Both the position numbers and the translations under genes were made by a program. A DNA stretch of 64,000 nt from the NCBI GenBank assembly GCA_038250675.1, contig JBBSCB010000001.1, positions 62,001 to 126,000 on the forward strand, read 5' to 3'. Positions 9,788 through 18,688 of the stretch are shown one piece after another. The notes beneath the pieces are model-generated. The model was not told where the DNA came from and did not search any database. It was given only the letters and a program-made list of their open reading frames with translations. The stretch's first letter is position 1; every line of letters begins with the position of its first letter. This DNA comes from JAICUF01 sp038250675 (GTDB lineage Bacteria; Gemmatimonadota; Gemmatimonadetes; Gemmatimonadales; GWC2-71-9).

Positions 9788-10347
9788 GCACTCCTCCAGT
9801 CGGACGAAGCTGCATCGCCGGCGGCGCGTTGGTCGGACGACCGAAACGCAACGCGCGGCGCTCCCAGTAGTCACCGAGGGAAGCACCGCGCGGGAGCGTT
9901 GCGCATCCACCTTCGACACCGAGCTATCTCGCCGACTGCTGATGGCGAGACCTCAAGTTTTGCGGCCCCGGATCGCTCCGGGTGTGCTCTTATCGGGTAG
10001 AGCTGTTGTCGATCGCGCTTCGTGAGGACGCGACCGCCCAGCCTCAAAGCAAAAGCAGGACCAATCCGGCGGAGTGGTAGTGTCAAAGTCTCGTACACAG
10101 TGCCCGCATAAATTGAGCTAAGGCGTTGAATATCGTGCTCATGATGAGCGACAATTTGGTGCCTGGTCGCATCAGAACTGCACAGCGAGTTGTCAAGCTT
10201 CTGGTCGATCTCCCTGTGGTCGAAACCGCAGCATCACGGCGCTACGCCACACCGGTTTCGTGGTTTTTGCCCCACAGTGCTGGCGAAACCGGGCCGGACA
10301 GGCGAGTGTAGGGGAGCCCCCAACCACTTCCCGCTCACCGGATTCCC
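9788..10347. other. 560-bp intergenic region, lower in GC, without a convincing gene
   Basis: The stretch lies between the divergent lipoprotein and M16 genes. It is visibly less GC-rich than the surroundings (for example around 10080-10220), and short open frames here (such as 10126-10311 plus and 9871-10098 minus) have no recognisable domains. It must hold both divergent promoters, but no clean -35/-10 pair could be assigned. It may be decayed transferred DNA. Confidence 0.5.
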
Positions 10348-11700
10348 ATGCGACGTGCTCTCGCACTTCTCTCCCTCGCCGCCGCGTTCGTGGTCCATCG
10401 CGCCGGAGCCCAGGAACCGGCCCGGATCGCATTCGAGAGCTACACGTTGCCCAACGGGCTCCGGGTCATCCTCGCGGAGAGTCATACCGCGCAGGTGGTG
10501 GCCGTGGACGTGTGGTACAACGTCGGGTCGCGCAACGAGGTGGCGGGGCGCACCGGCTTTGCCCATCTCTTCGAGCACATGATGTTCCAGGGGTCGGCCC
10601 ACGTGAAGAAGGGCGAACACATGGGCCTGCTGGATCGCGCGGGATCCGCCGGCTACAACGGGAGCACCACCGAGGACCGCACCAACTACTATGAGCCGCT
10701 CCCCTCCAACCGACTCAACCTTGGCCTCTGGCTCGAGGCCGACCGGATGCGCTCACTGGCCATCACCGATTCCTCGTTCCACAATCAGCGCGAGGCGGTC
10801 AAGGAGGAGCGCCGCCTGCGGGTGGACAACCAGCCGTATACCAAGTCCATCTTCGAGGACGCGTACACCCTGATGGACCCCGCGCGGTGCTTTCCGTACT
10901 CGCATTCCATCATCGGATCCATGGCGGATCTCGATGCCGCGCGCACCCCGGACGTGCAGGCATTCTTCGATCTGTACTACGCGCCCAGCAACGCCACCCT
11001 AATCGTGAGCGGCGATTTCCAGTCGGCCGAGGTGCGCCGCCTCATCGCGCAGTACTTTGGCGACATTCCGGGGAGCCGCGCCGCGCCCGCCGCCGTGGTG
11101 TGCGACCAGCCGTTCAACACCGGCGCGCTCCGGCGCCGGGTGCAGGACCGGAACGCCAACCTGCCCGCGGTCATGCAGATCTACCGCGTGCCGGCGTACG
11201 ACAGCCCCGACTACCCCGCCATCGAGCTGCTCGGCGCCATTCTGGGACAGGGCGAAAGCTCCCGGCTCAACCGCACGCTCGTCCGCGAAGCCAGGCTCGC
11301 CGCGGCCGCGCCGGTGCTGGTCAATCCGTTCGGTCCCCGCAGCGGACCCGGTGAGTTCCTCGTCCTGGCCATCGCCAATCAGGGGGCGTCGGTGGATTCG
11401 CTCGATGCGGCGATCACCGTGCAGCTGGCCCGCGTCGCGGCCGACGGCGTGGATGAGGCCGATCTCGCCAAGGCCCGCAACATCTATCGGGCGGGGGTCA
11501 TCTCCGGACGGCAGACCGCGATCAGCGTCGCCGAGGCCCTGCAGGTGGCCAACCGGTTCCTCGGCACCCCCGATGCGGTGAATACCGACTTTGCGCGCCA
11601 CATGGCCGTCACCGCCGCCGACATCAAGCGCGTTGCGGCGACCTACATCCGCCCCGATAACTCGCTGACCCTGCTCATCACCGCCGAGGCCACGCCATGA
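10348..11700 (+). CDS. M16-family zinc metallopeptidase, catalytic subunit (pair 1)
   Basis: The 450-residue exported protein has a signal peptide (MRRALALLSLAAAFVV, cleavage near AGAQ). The inverted zinc motif HxxEH is intact as HLFEH (residues 73-77), with the downstream ligand Glu in EAVKEERR. The two-domain layout and length fit the small, heterodimer-forming M16 (PqqL/insulinase-like) class. It overlaps the next gene by four bases (ATGA), and that product lacks HxxEH, so the two very likely form an active/inactive heterodimer in the periplasm. Substrates of such pairs are peptides; the specific substrate is unknown. Confidence 0.93.
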   Translation: MRRALALLSLAAAFVVHRAGAQEPARIAFESYTLPNGLRVILAESHTAQVVAVDVWYNVGSRNEVAGRTGFAHLFEHMMFQGSAHVKKGEHMGLLDRAGSAGYNGSTTEDRTNYYEPLPSNRLNLGLWLEADRMRSLAITDSSFHNQREAVKEERRLRVDNQPYTKSIFEDAYTLMDPARCFPYSHSIIGSMADLDAARTPDVQAFFDLYYAPSNATLIVSGDFQSAEVRRLIAQYFGDIPGSRAAPAAVVCDQPFNTGALRRRVQDRNANLPAVMQIYRVPAYDSPDYPAIELLGAILGQGESSRLNRTLVREARLAAAAPVLVNPFGPRSGPGEFLVLAIANQGASVDSLDAAITVQLARVAADGVDEADLAKARNIYRAGVISGRQTAISVAEALQVANRFLGTPDAVNTDFARHMAVTAADIKRVAATYIRPDNSLTLLITAEATP

Positions 11701-13772
11701 CGCCAGCGCGACTGCTCATGCTCGCCCTCGCGCTGGCCCCGGCCGGCGCGGCGGCGCAGGCGCCCGCGTCGCCGCCGCCGGCCGGACCGGTGCGCCCGGC
11801 AGCGTTCCCGCCATTCCAGGAGGCGGTGCTTCCCAACGGCATCCGGATGCTGCTGGTCGAGAACCACGCACAGCCCGTCGTCTCGCTCACGCTCTCTCTT
11901 CCGGCCGGAAGCAGATACGATCCGGCCGGCAAGGAGGGGCTGGCGGACATGGTGGCGGGGTTGCTGACCAAGGGAGCCGGCAAGCGCAGCGCCGACGAGA
12001 TGGCCGCGGCCATCGAAGGTGTCGGCGGCTCACTCAGTGCGGATGCCGATGCGGAGTTCCTGACCATTCGCGCCAACACGCTCACGCCCGATGCGGCTCT
12101 CGGATTTGCGCTGATGGGGGACGCGGCCATCCGGCCGGCGTTGGCCGATTCGGAGCTGGGCCTGCTCCGGACCCAGACCCTTTCCGGCCTGCAGCTCGAG
12201 CTCTCACAACCCGCCTCGCTCGCCGCGCGCTACTTTGCGCGCGCCGTGTATGGCGCCCACCCGTACGGGCGGAGCTCTTCGCCCGAGTCGGTCCGCGCCA
12301 TCACCCGGGACGACCTGCTGCGCTTCCAGCGCGCCCGGCTCAGGCCGGCCGGCGCGCTTCTCGTCGTTGCGGGTGATCTCACACTCAGCGCCGCGCGGCA
12401 GCTCGCGGCGCAGGCGTTCTCCGGCTGGACCGGAACGCCTGCGGCGGCGGCACCGGCCGCGGCACCGCCCGTCCCCAGCCGCACGAGCATCCTGCTGGTG
12501 CACCGGCCCGGCTCGGTGCAATCCAACATCGTGATCGGCAACACGACGTTCCTGCCGACCGACCCGCGCGGCTATGCGCTCACGGTGGCCAATCGCGTGC
12601 TGGGGGGAGCCGCCAGCTCCCGGCTGTTCATGATCCTGCGCGAGCAGAAGAGCTGGACCTACGGTGCCTACTCGGACATCAGCGAGCCCCGCAGCATCGG
12701 CACCTTCGAGGCGCGCACGGAAGTCCGCACCGAAGTGACCGACTCCGCACTGCGCGAGATACTCGTGCAGCTCCGGCGGATCCGCAGCGAGCCGGTGCCG
12801 GCATCGGAGCTGGATGCCGCGAAGAACTCGCTCGTCGGCAGCTTTCCGCTCAGCATCCAGACCGCCACCCAGGTGGCGGCCGCGGTCACCAGCGCGCGGC
12901 TCCTCGACCGGCCGGCCGACTACCTCGCGACCTACCGCACCCGGCTGAGTGCCGTCACGGCCCCGGCGCTCCGTGCGGCCGCGCGGGCCGCCATCCGTCC
13001 CGATGCCGGTGTGATCGTCGTGGTTGGTGACGGCACGCGACTGTATGACAAGCTCCGTGCGATCGCACCGGTGCGGATCATCGACGCCGAGGGGAAGCCG
13101 GTCGCGCCGGCTGACCTGGTGGTGGCGGCGGCGGCGTTGCCGCTCGACGTGGGCAAGCTGGTGGCACGGCGCGACAGCTTTGCCGTCATGGTGCAGGGAC
13201 GGCCGTTCGGCGCGCAGCTCAGCACGCTGGAGCTGACGGACAGCGGCTTCCGCTACACCGAGGAGACGCACATCCCGATGGCGGGCGTGCAGCAGGTCAC
13301 CACGCTCGACCTCGACAAGGCCGCCGGCGTGCGGCACGTGGTGCAGGCCGGCACGGCACAGGGCAAGGAGACGCGGATCGATATCGTCTACGCCGGCGGC
13401 CGGGCGCGCGGCTCGGCCGCAACACCGGGCAAGGACGGCACGATCCAGACGGTCACAGTAGACACGACGGTGGCCGCCGGCTCAGTGGACGACAACGGCA
13501 TCCTGGCGCTGCTGCCGGCCCTGCCGTGGAAGGCCGGCGCCCGCTGGACGATTCCGGTCTTCATGTCCGGCCAGGGCACGGCGGGACAGATGACGCTGGC
13601 GGTGAGCGGAGCCGACAGCGTGACGGTGCCGGCCGGGACCTTCGCGGTCTACCGCGCGGAGCTGACCGGCGGCCCGCAGCCGCTGACGTTCTTCGTGACG
13701 ACGGCTGCGCCGCACCGGCTCGTGAAGGTGACGGTGCCCGGCACGCCGATTGAAATCCAGCTGGTCAAGTGA
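11697..13772 (+). CDS. M16-family non-catalytic partner subunit with an extra C-terminal DUF3108-like domain (pair 1)
   Basis: A 691-residue exported protein (signal peptide MTPARLLMLALALAPAGAAAQ). The N-terminal M16 domain aligns with LPNGIRMLLVENH but where HxxEH should be it reads GLADMVAGLL, so it cannot bind zinc. The C-terminal half of the M16 part keeps SRLFMILREQKSWTYGAY, with the Arg and Tyr that bind substrate in M16 heterodimers. From about residue 475 an extra domain of some 215 residues follows (FAVMVQGRPFGAQLSTLELT ... GTFAVYRAELTGG), a beta-rich region resembling DUF3108. The other two partner subunits in this window lack it. Its 3' end overlaps the convergent ligase gene by 8 nt. 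Confidence 0.88.
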   Translation: MTPARLLMLALALAPAGAAAQAPASPPPAGPVRPAAFPPFQEAVLPNGIRMLLVENHAQPVVSLTLSLPAGSRYDPAGKEGLADMVAGLLTKGAGKRSADEMAAAIEGVGGSLSADADAEFLTIRANTLTPDAALGFALMGDAAIRPALADSELGLLRTQTLSGLQLELSQPASLAARYFARAVYGAHPYGRSSSPESVRAITRDDLLRFQRARLRPAGALLVVAGDLTLSAARQLAAQAFSGWTGTPAAAAPAAAPPVPSRTSILLVHRPGSVQSNIVIGNTTFLPTDPRGYALTVANRVLGGAASSRLFMILREQKSWTYGAYSDISEPRSIGTFEARTEVRTEVTDSALREILVQLRRIRSEPVPASELDAAKNSLVGSFPLSIQTATQVAAAVTSARLLDRPADYLATYRTRLSAVTAPALRAAARAAIRPDAGVIVVVGDGTRLYDKLRAIAPVRIIDAEGKPVAPADLVVAAAALPLDVGKLVARRDSFAVMVQGRPFGAQLSTLELTDSGFRYTEETHIPMAGVQQVTTLDLDKAAGVRHVVQAGTAQGKETRIDIVYAGGRARGSAATPGKDGTIQTVTVDTTVAAGSVDDNGILALLPALPWKAGARWTIPVFMSGQGTAGQMTLAVSGADSVTVPAGTFAVYRAELTGGPQPLTFFVTTAAPHRLVKVTVPGTPIEIQLVK

Positions 13773-14784
13773 CGCCGACGGCTCGTTCGCGCGTTACGTC
13801 GTGCGGGTCCCGATCGTGCCGCATGCCGACGTAGCGCGGGTGCCGCAGCAGGCCGCCCGCCGTCCATTCGGAAAATCCCACCTGCGCCACCAGCGCCGGC
13901 ATCACCCAGTGCACCTCCGCCCCGGACGGCACCACGCCGCCGAACGGCGTGGTCCGCCGCCCGAGCTGCTCGAGCGCCTCGTGCAGCAGCAGCAGCGTCG
14001 CCCGGTCGAAGCCGGTCCCCACCTTCCCCGCGTAGCGCAGCACGCCGCCCTCGTAGTATCCCACCAGCAGCGCACCGAATCCGGGGCGGCCGCCCCGCGG
14101 AGTCGTGTAGCCGCCGATGACAAACTCCTGCTCATCGACGCACTTGACCTTGACCCAGTCGGTCGAACGCGCGCCGATGTAGGGTCCGGTGGCGCGCTTG
14201 GCGATGATCCCCTCCGCGCCGCGCCGGCACGCCTCCCGGTACATCTCGGCGGACCCGCTCGTACGGTACGGCGTGAACCTCACCTCCTCGCCGTACCATA
14301 CGATGTCGCGGAGCACCGCCTTGCGATCGCCCAGGCCGAGCGATGTCAGGTCCACGCCCTCGTAGAACAGGCAGTCGAACAGGTATAGCGCGACCGGCAC
14401 GCCTGACCGACGCGCCATCGCGGCGTTCCGGATCCCCATGCGCTGCTGCAGCAGGGAGAAACTGGAGAGCCCCGTCGCCGGGTCCAGCGCCACCACCTCG
14501 CCGTCCAGCACCGCGTCGCCGCGCACGCACGTCGTGAGCGCGTCGACCAGCTCCGGGTAGGCCGCGTCGAGCGGCTTGCGGTTGCGGGAGTAGAGGCGCA
14601 CCACGCCGTCGGCCACGAAGACGAGACAGCGGACGCCGTCGAGCTTCGGCTCATAGATCCAGCCGTCACCGCGCGGCAGGCCGTCGCCCGCCGACGCGAG
14701 CATCGGCGGCATCCAGACGGGCTGGCTGCGCCGGCGCAGCCGCGACTGCGCCGCGCCAGGCAGGAGCCGCAGCACGCGGCTCAT
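13765..14784 (-). CDS. ATP-dependent DNA ligase (LigD ligase domain as a stand-alone protein)
   Basis: This 339-residue enzyme seals DNA nicks using ATP. The adenylated Lys is in EPKLDGVR (Lys47), followed by the other nucleotidyltransferase motifs (DGEVVALD; EGIIAKR; VKVKC). The C-terminal OB-fold carries GALLVGYYEGGVLRYAGKVG, typical of the LigD-type ligase domain. In many bacteria this domain is fused with a polymerase in LigD; here it is a separate gene whose ATG overlaps the polymerase stop by four bases (ATGA). No 3'-phosphoesterase domain is visible in any of the three proteins. It acts with Ku and the polymerase in non-homologous end joining. Confidence 0.93.
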   Translation of the reverse strand: MSRVLRLLPGAAQSRLRRRSQPVWMPPMLASAGDGLPRGDGWIYEPKLDGVRCLVFVADGVVRLYSRNRKPLDAAYPELVDALTTCVRGDAVLDGEVVALDPATGLSSFSLLQQRMGIRNAAMARRSGVPVALYLFDCLFYEGVDLTSLGLGDRKAVLRDIVWYGEEVRFTPYRTSGSAEMYREACRRGAEGIIAKRATGPYIGARSTDWVKVKCVDEQEFVIGGYTTPRGGRPGFGALLVGYYEGGVLRYAGKVGTGFDRATLLLLHEALEQLGRRTTPFGGVVPSGAEVHWVMPALVAQVGFSEWTAGGLLRHPRYVGMRHDRDPHDVTRERAVGVT

Positions 14785-15827
14785 CCGGCGCTCGCAATCA
14801 CGGCGGCCAGGTCGCCCTTGGCGGCAAGAATGCCGGACCACGGATCCGGACGCGACTCGAGTACGCCGGGTGCCGTAGTGATGGTAAAGTCGGTGGGGTA
14901 CGCCGTCAGCAGCTCATCCCATGTCAGCGGCATCGACACCGTGGCCAGCGGATGACGCCGCGGCGAATACGCGGCCGCCAGCGACTTGCCGCGCACATTC
15001 TGGTTGTAGTCGAAGAAAATCTTTCCCCGCCGCCGGCTCACGGCCCACTCGAGCGTCACGTCACGCGGGTGGCGCGAATGCAGGTGCCGGCCGATCGTCT
15101 CGGCCATGCCGCGCACCTCGGCGAACGTGTACTTCCGGCGGATCGGCAGGTACAGGTGCAACCCGGTCCGCCCCGACGTCTTGACGAACGCCTCGAGGCC
15201 GAGCGAACCGGCGATCTCGCGCAGGTCGAGCGCGAGACGTCGCGCGCGCTTGAACGCGGGCCGGTACAGCTCCGGCTCCGCGCCTTCCGCCTCCCGACCC
15301 GAGTACTGGTACGGATCGAGATCGAACACCATGAAATCGGGATAATTCAGGCGCGAACGATCCAGCGCCGACGCTGATGCCCCGTACGTCGTGCCCAGCG
15401 TCCGCCCATCCCGCCCCGGCGTGGTGCTGGAAAACCAGACGTGCAGCTCCAGCGCCGCCTGCTGCCCCAGCCAGAGGAGCGTCGCGAGGTTGGCGCAGAG
15501 GAGATAGTCGCGGGGCCCGTCGTTGTCGCTCGACCAGATGGAAATCGTCCGCACAAATTCGGGCGGATTGTCCCATACCTTCTGATAGAAACTCTTGCCG
15601 GCGATGCCGTTGGGATAGCGGGTGACGAACACCGGCCGCCGCGCCAGGTGCGGCAGGAGAGCCGGCGAGACGCGCGCCAGGTACATCAGCAGATCGCGCT
15701 TGGTCTGTCCCGGCCAGAGCTGCTTGGACAGGTTGGTCACCGGCAGCTCGTGCCCATCGACCTTCAGCGTGAGGGCGCCGCGCGCTCCATGGAGCTGTGA
15801 CAGGACCGATCGCACCGCCGCGCGCAT
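14781..15827 (-). CDS. LigD-type DNA primase-polymerase (NHEJ polymerase)
   Basis: A 348-residue archaeo-eukaryotic-primase-type polymerase of the LigD PolDom family. The catalytic metal ligands are visible as FDLDP (Asp169 and Asp171) and Asp273 in FFDYNQN, and SGRTGLHLYLPI (218-229) is the nucleotide-binding loop. Near the N-terminus LSKQLWPGQTKRDLLMYL is the family's conserved opening. It fills or trims ends with a preference for ribonucleotides in studied homologues. Start and stop overlaps (TAATG with Ku, ATGA with the ligase) make a tightly coupled three-gene operon. Confidence 0.95.
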   Translation of the reverse strand: MRAAVRSVLSQLHGARGALTLKVDGHELPVTNLSKQLWPGQTKRDLLMYLARVSPALLPHLARRPVFVTRYPNGIAGKSFYQKVWDNPPEFVRTISIWSSDNDGPRDYLLCANLATLLWLGQQAALELHVWFSSTTPGRDGRTLGTTYGASASALDRSRLNYPDFMVFDLDPYQYSGREAEGAEPELYRPAFKRARRLALDLREIAGSLGLEAFVKTSGRTGLHLYLPIRRKYTFAEVRGMAETIGRHLHSRHPRDVTLEWAVSRRRGKIFFDYNQNVRGKSLAAAYSPRRHPLATVSMPLTWDELLTAYPTDFTITTAPGVLESRPDPWSGILAAKGDLAAVIASAG

Positions 15828-16672
15828 TATCCCGCCTTGCGCCCGTGCCGGGTCGAGCGTGCCGGCGCCGAGCGGCTCGCGGCCGCCCGCTGGCGGGTGC
15901 GGCCGCCCTTCCTGGCGGCGGCCACGCTCTTCTTCAGCGCTTCCGCCAGATCGATCACCTTGGCATCGCGTGCCGGCGGGGCCTTCACGACTTCCTTGCC
16001 CTCGAGCTTGGCCTCAATCAGCTCACTCAGCGCTTCGCGGTAGTGATCGTGATACTCCTCGGGATCGAAGGGCTTCCGCAGCAGGTCGATGAGCGTGAAG
16101 GCCATGTCCAGTTCCTTTTCCGTCACTTTCACCGACCCGACGTCCACGCCGCGCTCCATCGTCACCTCATCCGGATAAAACAGCGTCTCGAGAATGATCG
16201 TCCCCTCGCGCGGCCGGATGGCGCAGAGCTGCTCCTTCTTGCGGATCGTGATGGTCGCCAGCGCCGTGAGGTGCTTCTTCTCGAGCGCGCGGACCAGCAG
16301 CGCATACGGCTTCTGTCCCTTGGCCTCCGGTTCCAGGTAATAGCTCCGCTCGTAGAAGACCGGGTCGATCTCGGCCTCTTCCACGAATGCGCTCAACTCG
16401 ATCGTGTGCTTGCTGGGGAGCGGAAGCTGCTCAAAATCCTCGTCGGTCAGCGTGACGTATTCACCCTTGGCGTATTCATAGCCCCGGACAGTCCCGCTCC
16501 ACGGGACCTCGACCTCGTCGGTGGGACACCAGCGCCGCTGTTGGAGCCGGGTACCGCAGGTGGAGTGCAGCAGATGGAAACTGATGTCCCGGCTCTGGGT
16601 CGCCGAATACAGCTTGACCGGGATGCTGACCATGCCGAAGCTGATCATGCCGCTCCACATCGCTCGGGCCAT
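15827..16672 (-). CDS. ku: Ku protein, DNA end-binding component of bacterial NHEJ
   Basis: The 281-residue protein begins MARAMWSGMISFGMVSIPVKLYSAT, the signature opening of bacterial Ku, and contains KGYEY-like EYAKGEYVTLTDEDFEQL. It homodimerises into a ring on double-strand ends and recruits the polymerase and ligase. The C-terminal tail (about residues 245-281) is rich in Lys and Arg, as in Ku proteins that also bind DNA internally. GGAGGA lies 8 nt before the ATG at 16672; a longer upstream frame is rejected. It is the first gene of the operon, and the region ahead of it has a cluster of DnaA-box-like sequences. Confidence 0.96.
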   Translation of the reverse strand: MARAMWSGMISFGMVSIPVKLYSATQSRDISFHLLHSTCGTRLQQRRWCPTDEVEVPWSGTVRGYEYAKGEYVTLTDEDFEQLPLPSKHTIELSAFVEEAEIDPVFYERSYYLEPEAKGQKPYALLVRALEKKHLTALATITIRKKEQLCAIRPREGTIILETLFYPDEVTMERGVDVGSVKVTEKELDMAFTLIDLLRKPFDPEEYHDHYREALSELIEAKLEGKEVVKAPPARDAKVIDLAEALKKSVAAARKGGRTRQRAAASRSAPARSTRHGRKAG

Positions 16673-16712
16673 CGTGGTTCCTCCGATCATGGTGTCTCGA
16701 TGGTGGTATCTC

Positions 16713-16868
16713 TGTGGAAACTGTGCGGTCATGCGGCACCGATGTCCGGTGTCCCGGCATCCGCGCCGCAGGCTTTTCCACGCCCGTGCGCCGCTTGCCC
16801 ACAGCAACCCCACACGTTCTCCACAGTGTTATCAACACAAGGCGTTATCGGACAACAACTTACGCACA
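16713..16868 (+). other. Cluster of DnaA-box-like 9-mers in the ku upstream region
   Basis: In the 320-bp gap upstream of ku, six to seven sequences match TTATCCACA at 7-8 of 9 positions: TTTTCCACG (16774), TTGCCCACA (16795), TTCTCCACA (16817), TTATCAACA (16829) and TTACGCACA (16860) on the plus strand, and GTTTCCACA on the minus strand (16713-16721). The section is also AT-richer than the flanking genes. DnaA binding is inference. The ku promoter must also lie in this gap. Confidence 0.4.
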
Positions 16869-16940
16869 TGAGTATGGGGGCGGGCCCGGCGGGAATCTGT
16901 GGGATGAATCACATGGCATCCGGACAGGCGCGGACACGAG

Positions 16941-16970
16941 AAAGGGCGGGCCCACAGGGGCCCGCCCTTT
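16941..16970 (-). terminator. Hairpin terminator between the ku upstream region and the S41 peptidase gene
   Basis: AAAGGGCGGGCCC (16941-16953) pairs perfectly with GGGCCCGCCCTTT (16958-16970) around ACAG. It lies 22 nt after the stop codon of the S41 gene, read on the minus strand, and ends in a short T run. A 13-bp perfect stem at this position supports termination of that gene. Confidence 0.75.
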
Positions 16971-16992
16971 CTGCAGCTGGTGTGCCGGCGGT

Positions 16993-18570
16993 TCAGCCGC
17001 CCTTGCGCTCGACCGCGGCCGCAAAGAGCGCCGGCTGACTGTGCGCGTTCTTCAGCAGCTCGAGCGCGCGCTGGAGCTGTGCGTCGACGCGGGCGTTGCG
17101 GCGGAAGGCGCTGGAGTCACCGAACGCGAGGCTGGCGACCTGCTGCTCCAGGAGCCGGTCCACCAGCGGCTCGGCGGCATCGAACTGGGCGCGCGTGACC
17201 GGCGCGCCCACCTTTCCGAGCCGCTGGTAGAAATCCTCGCGCCACGCGGGCGTCACGGTGAAATCGCTGCGCACCTGGCGCTTGAGACTGACGGCCAAAT
17301 CAAACAGCGCCCGGTAGCTCTCACGCGACTTGGGCGCGAGAGCCCGGAGAAACGCCTGCTCGGGCGTCGTGATCGTGTCCGACGGAATGATCACATCCGG
17401 CGTGATTCCGCCGCCGCCGTAGACCACGCGTCCGGCATCGGACTTGTACGCGGGCCGCATGCGGCGGGCGGAGTCGGTCTCCAGTGAGTCGGGCTGCACC
17501 ACGACGAGCTGGCCGTTCTGGATGACGCGCTCACGCTGGATGCTGCGTCCGCTGGGCGTATACCACTTGGCGGTCGTCAGCTTGAGCGCCCAGCCCTGAT
17601 GCAGCGGGTAGATGCTCTGCATGACGCCCTTGCCGAACGAGGTCGTGCCGACGACGAGCGCCCGGTCGTGGTCCTGCAGCGCGCCGGCGACGATCTCCGA
17701 GGCCGAGGCCGCACCACCGTCCACCATCACGACGAGGGGCTCGGTGATGTGAATGCCGCGGTCCTCGGTGGTGCGCACTTCAGCCGGACGGTCGCGATAG
17801 CGGACCGACACGATCTCCTGGCCGGCATGGAGAAACAGGTTGCTGATCGCCACCGACTCCTCGACGCTGCCGCCGGGGTTGCCGCGAAGATCCAGCACGA
17901 ACGAATGGGCGCCGGCGGCGCGGAGATGCGCCACCGCCGCCAGGACATCCGATGCCGAGGCCTCGTTGAACCGCTGGAGCGGCACGTAGCCTACGCCGTT
18001 GTCCAGCATCAGCGCGTAGGGCACCGCCGGCACGTGGATTACCGCGCGACTGAAGCGGCGCGAGAGCGGCGCATCCACGCCCGAGCGCCCGAAGGTCACG
18101 TTGACCGGCGTGCCCGCCCGGCCCACCAGGCGGGCGGACACCGAGTCGATCTTGAGGCCGGTGACGGAATCGCCCTCGACGGTGAGGATCCGGTCGCCCG
18201 GCTGGACGCCGCCGCCCGCGGCGGGTGAGCCGGGAAAGACCGCGGCCACCACGATGATGCCAAGCTGATCCTGGATCTGCATGCCCACGCCGGCGTAGTC
18301 GTTGCGCAGCGTGTTGCGCGAGAAGCTGGCCAGCTGCTCGGGCGAATACAGTTCGGCGTAGGGATCGTTGAGCTTGTCCACCAGCCCGCGGGCCGCATTC
18401 TCGTAGATCTGGTCGTCGGAAAGGGAATCCACCGCCCCATGGGCCACCCGGGCGCGGACTTCATCAAAGAGCAGCTGGCCGTCCACCGCCGCGTGCGAGC
18501 GGAACGCCACGCCCGCGAGGACGGGCACGAGCGCCAGCGGGGCGAGGATCCAGAGAAACTTGTTGCGCAT
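16993..18570 (-). CDS. S41-family C-terminal processing peptidase (CtpA/Prc type)
   Basis: A 525-residue serine peptidase with an N-terminal membrane anchor or signal (MRNKFLWILAPLALVPVLAGV), a PDZ domain at about 95-175 (VQPGDRILTVEGDSV) and the S41 catalytic core. The Ser-Lys dyad lies in GGAASASEIVAG (Ser about 289) and FGKGVMQ (Lys about 314), at the usual spacing of 25. It would act in the periplasm on C-terminal tails. The start at 18570 places the signal at the N-terminus; no strong Shine-Dalgarno is seen. The C-terminal 120 residues form a helical tail found in several S41 subfamilies. Confidence 0.93.
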   Translation of the reverse strand: MRNKFLWILAPLALVPVLAGVAFRSHAAVDGQLLFDEVRARVAHGAVDSLSDDQIYENAARGLVDKLNDPYAELYSPEQLASFSRNTLRNDYAGVGMQIQDQLGIIVVAAVFPGSPAAGGGVQPGDRILTVEGDSVTGLKIDSVSARLVGRAGTPVNVTFGRSGVDAPLSRRFSRAVIHVPAVPYALMLDNGVGYVPLQRFNEASASDVLAAVAHLRAAGAHSFVLDLRGNPGGSVEESVAISNLFLHAGQEIVSVRYRDRPAEVRTTEDRGIHITEPLVVMVDGGAASASEIVAGALQDHDRALVVGTTSFGKGVMQSIYPLHQGWALKLTTAKWYTPSGRSIQRERVIQNGQLVVVQPDSLETDSARRMRPAYKSDAGRVVYGGGGITPDVIIPSDTITTPEQAFLRALAPKSRESYRALFDLAVSLKRQVRSDFTVTPAWREDFYQRLGKVGAPVTRAQFDAAEPLVDRLLEQQVASLAFGDSSAFRRNARVDAQLQRALELLKNAHSQPALFAAAVERKGG

Positions 18571-18593
18571 GAGATACCCGGCAATAGGATAGG

Positions 18594-18628
18594 AAAACGG
18601 GAGCCGCAGATCCTCTCTACGGCTCCCG
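18594..18628 (-). terminator. Rho-independent terminator of the glutamine synthetase gene
   Basis: Read on the minus strand, CGGGAGCCG (18628-18620) pairs with CGGCTCCCG (18606-18598) around a 13-nt loop and is followed by TTTT (18597-18594). It lies 60 nt past the glutamine synthetase stop codon and just before the S41 gene. Confidence 0.82.
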
Positions 18629-18688
18629 GAGACTAGTGGATTCACCCGGCGGATGTCAGCCCGGTGGGACGTTCAGCTGGGAAACGGC

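Noticed and set aside
14048..14058. Another GTAGTAT resembling the -10 motif
   Set aside because: It lies inside the DNA ligase coding sequence with no suitable -35 and no gene start downstream.
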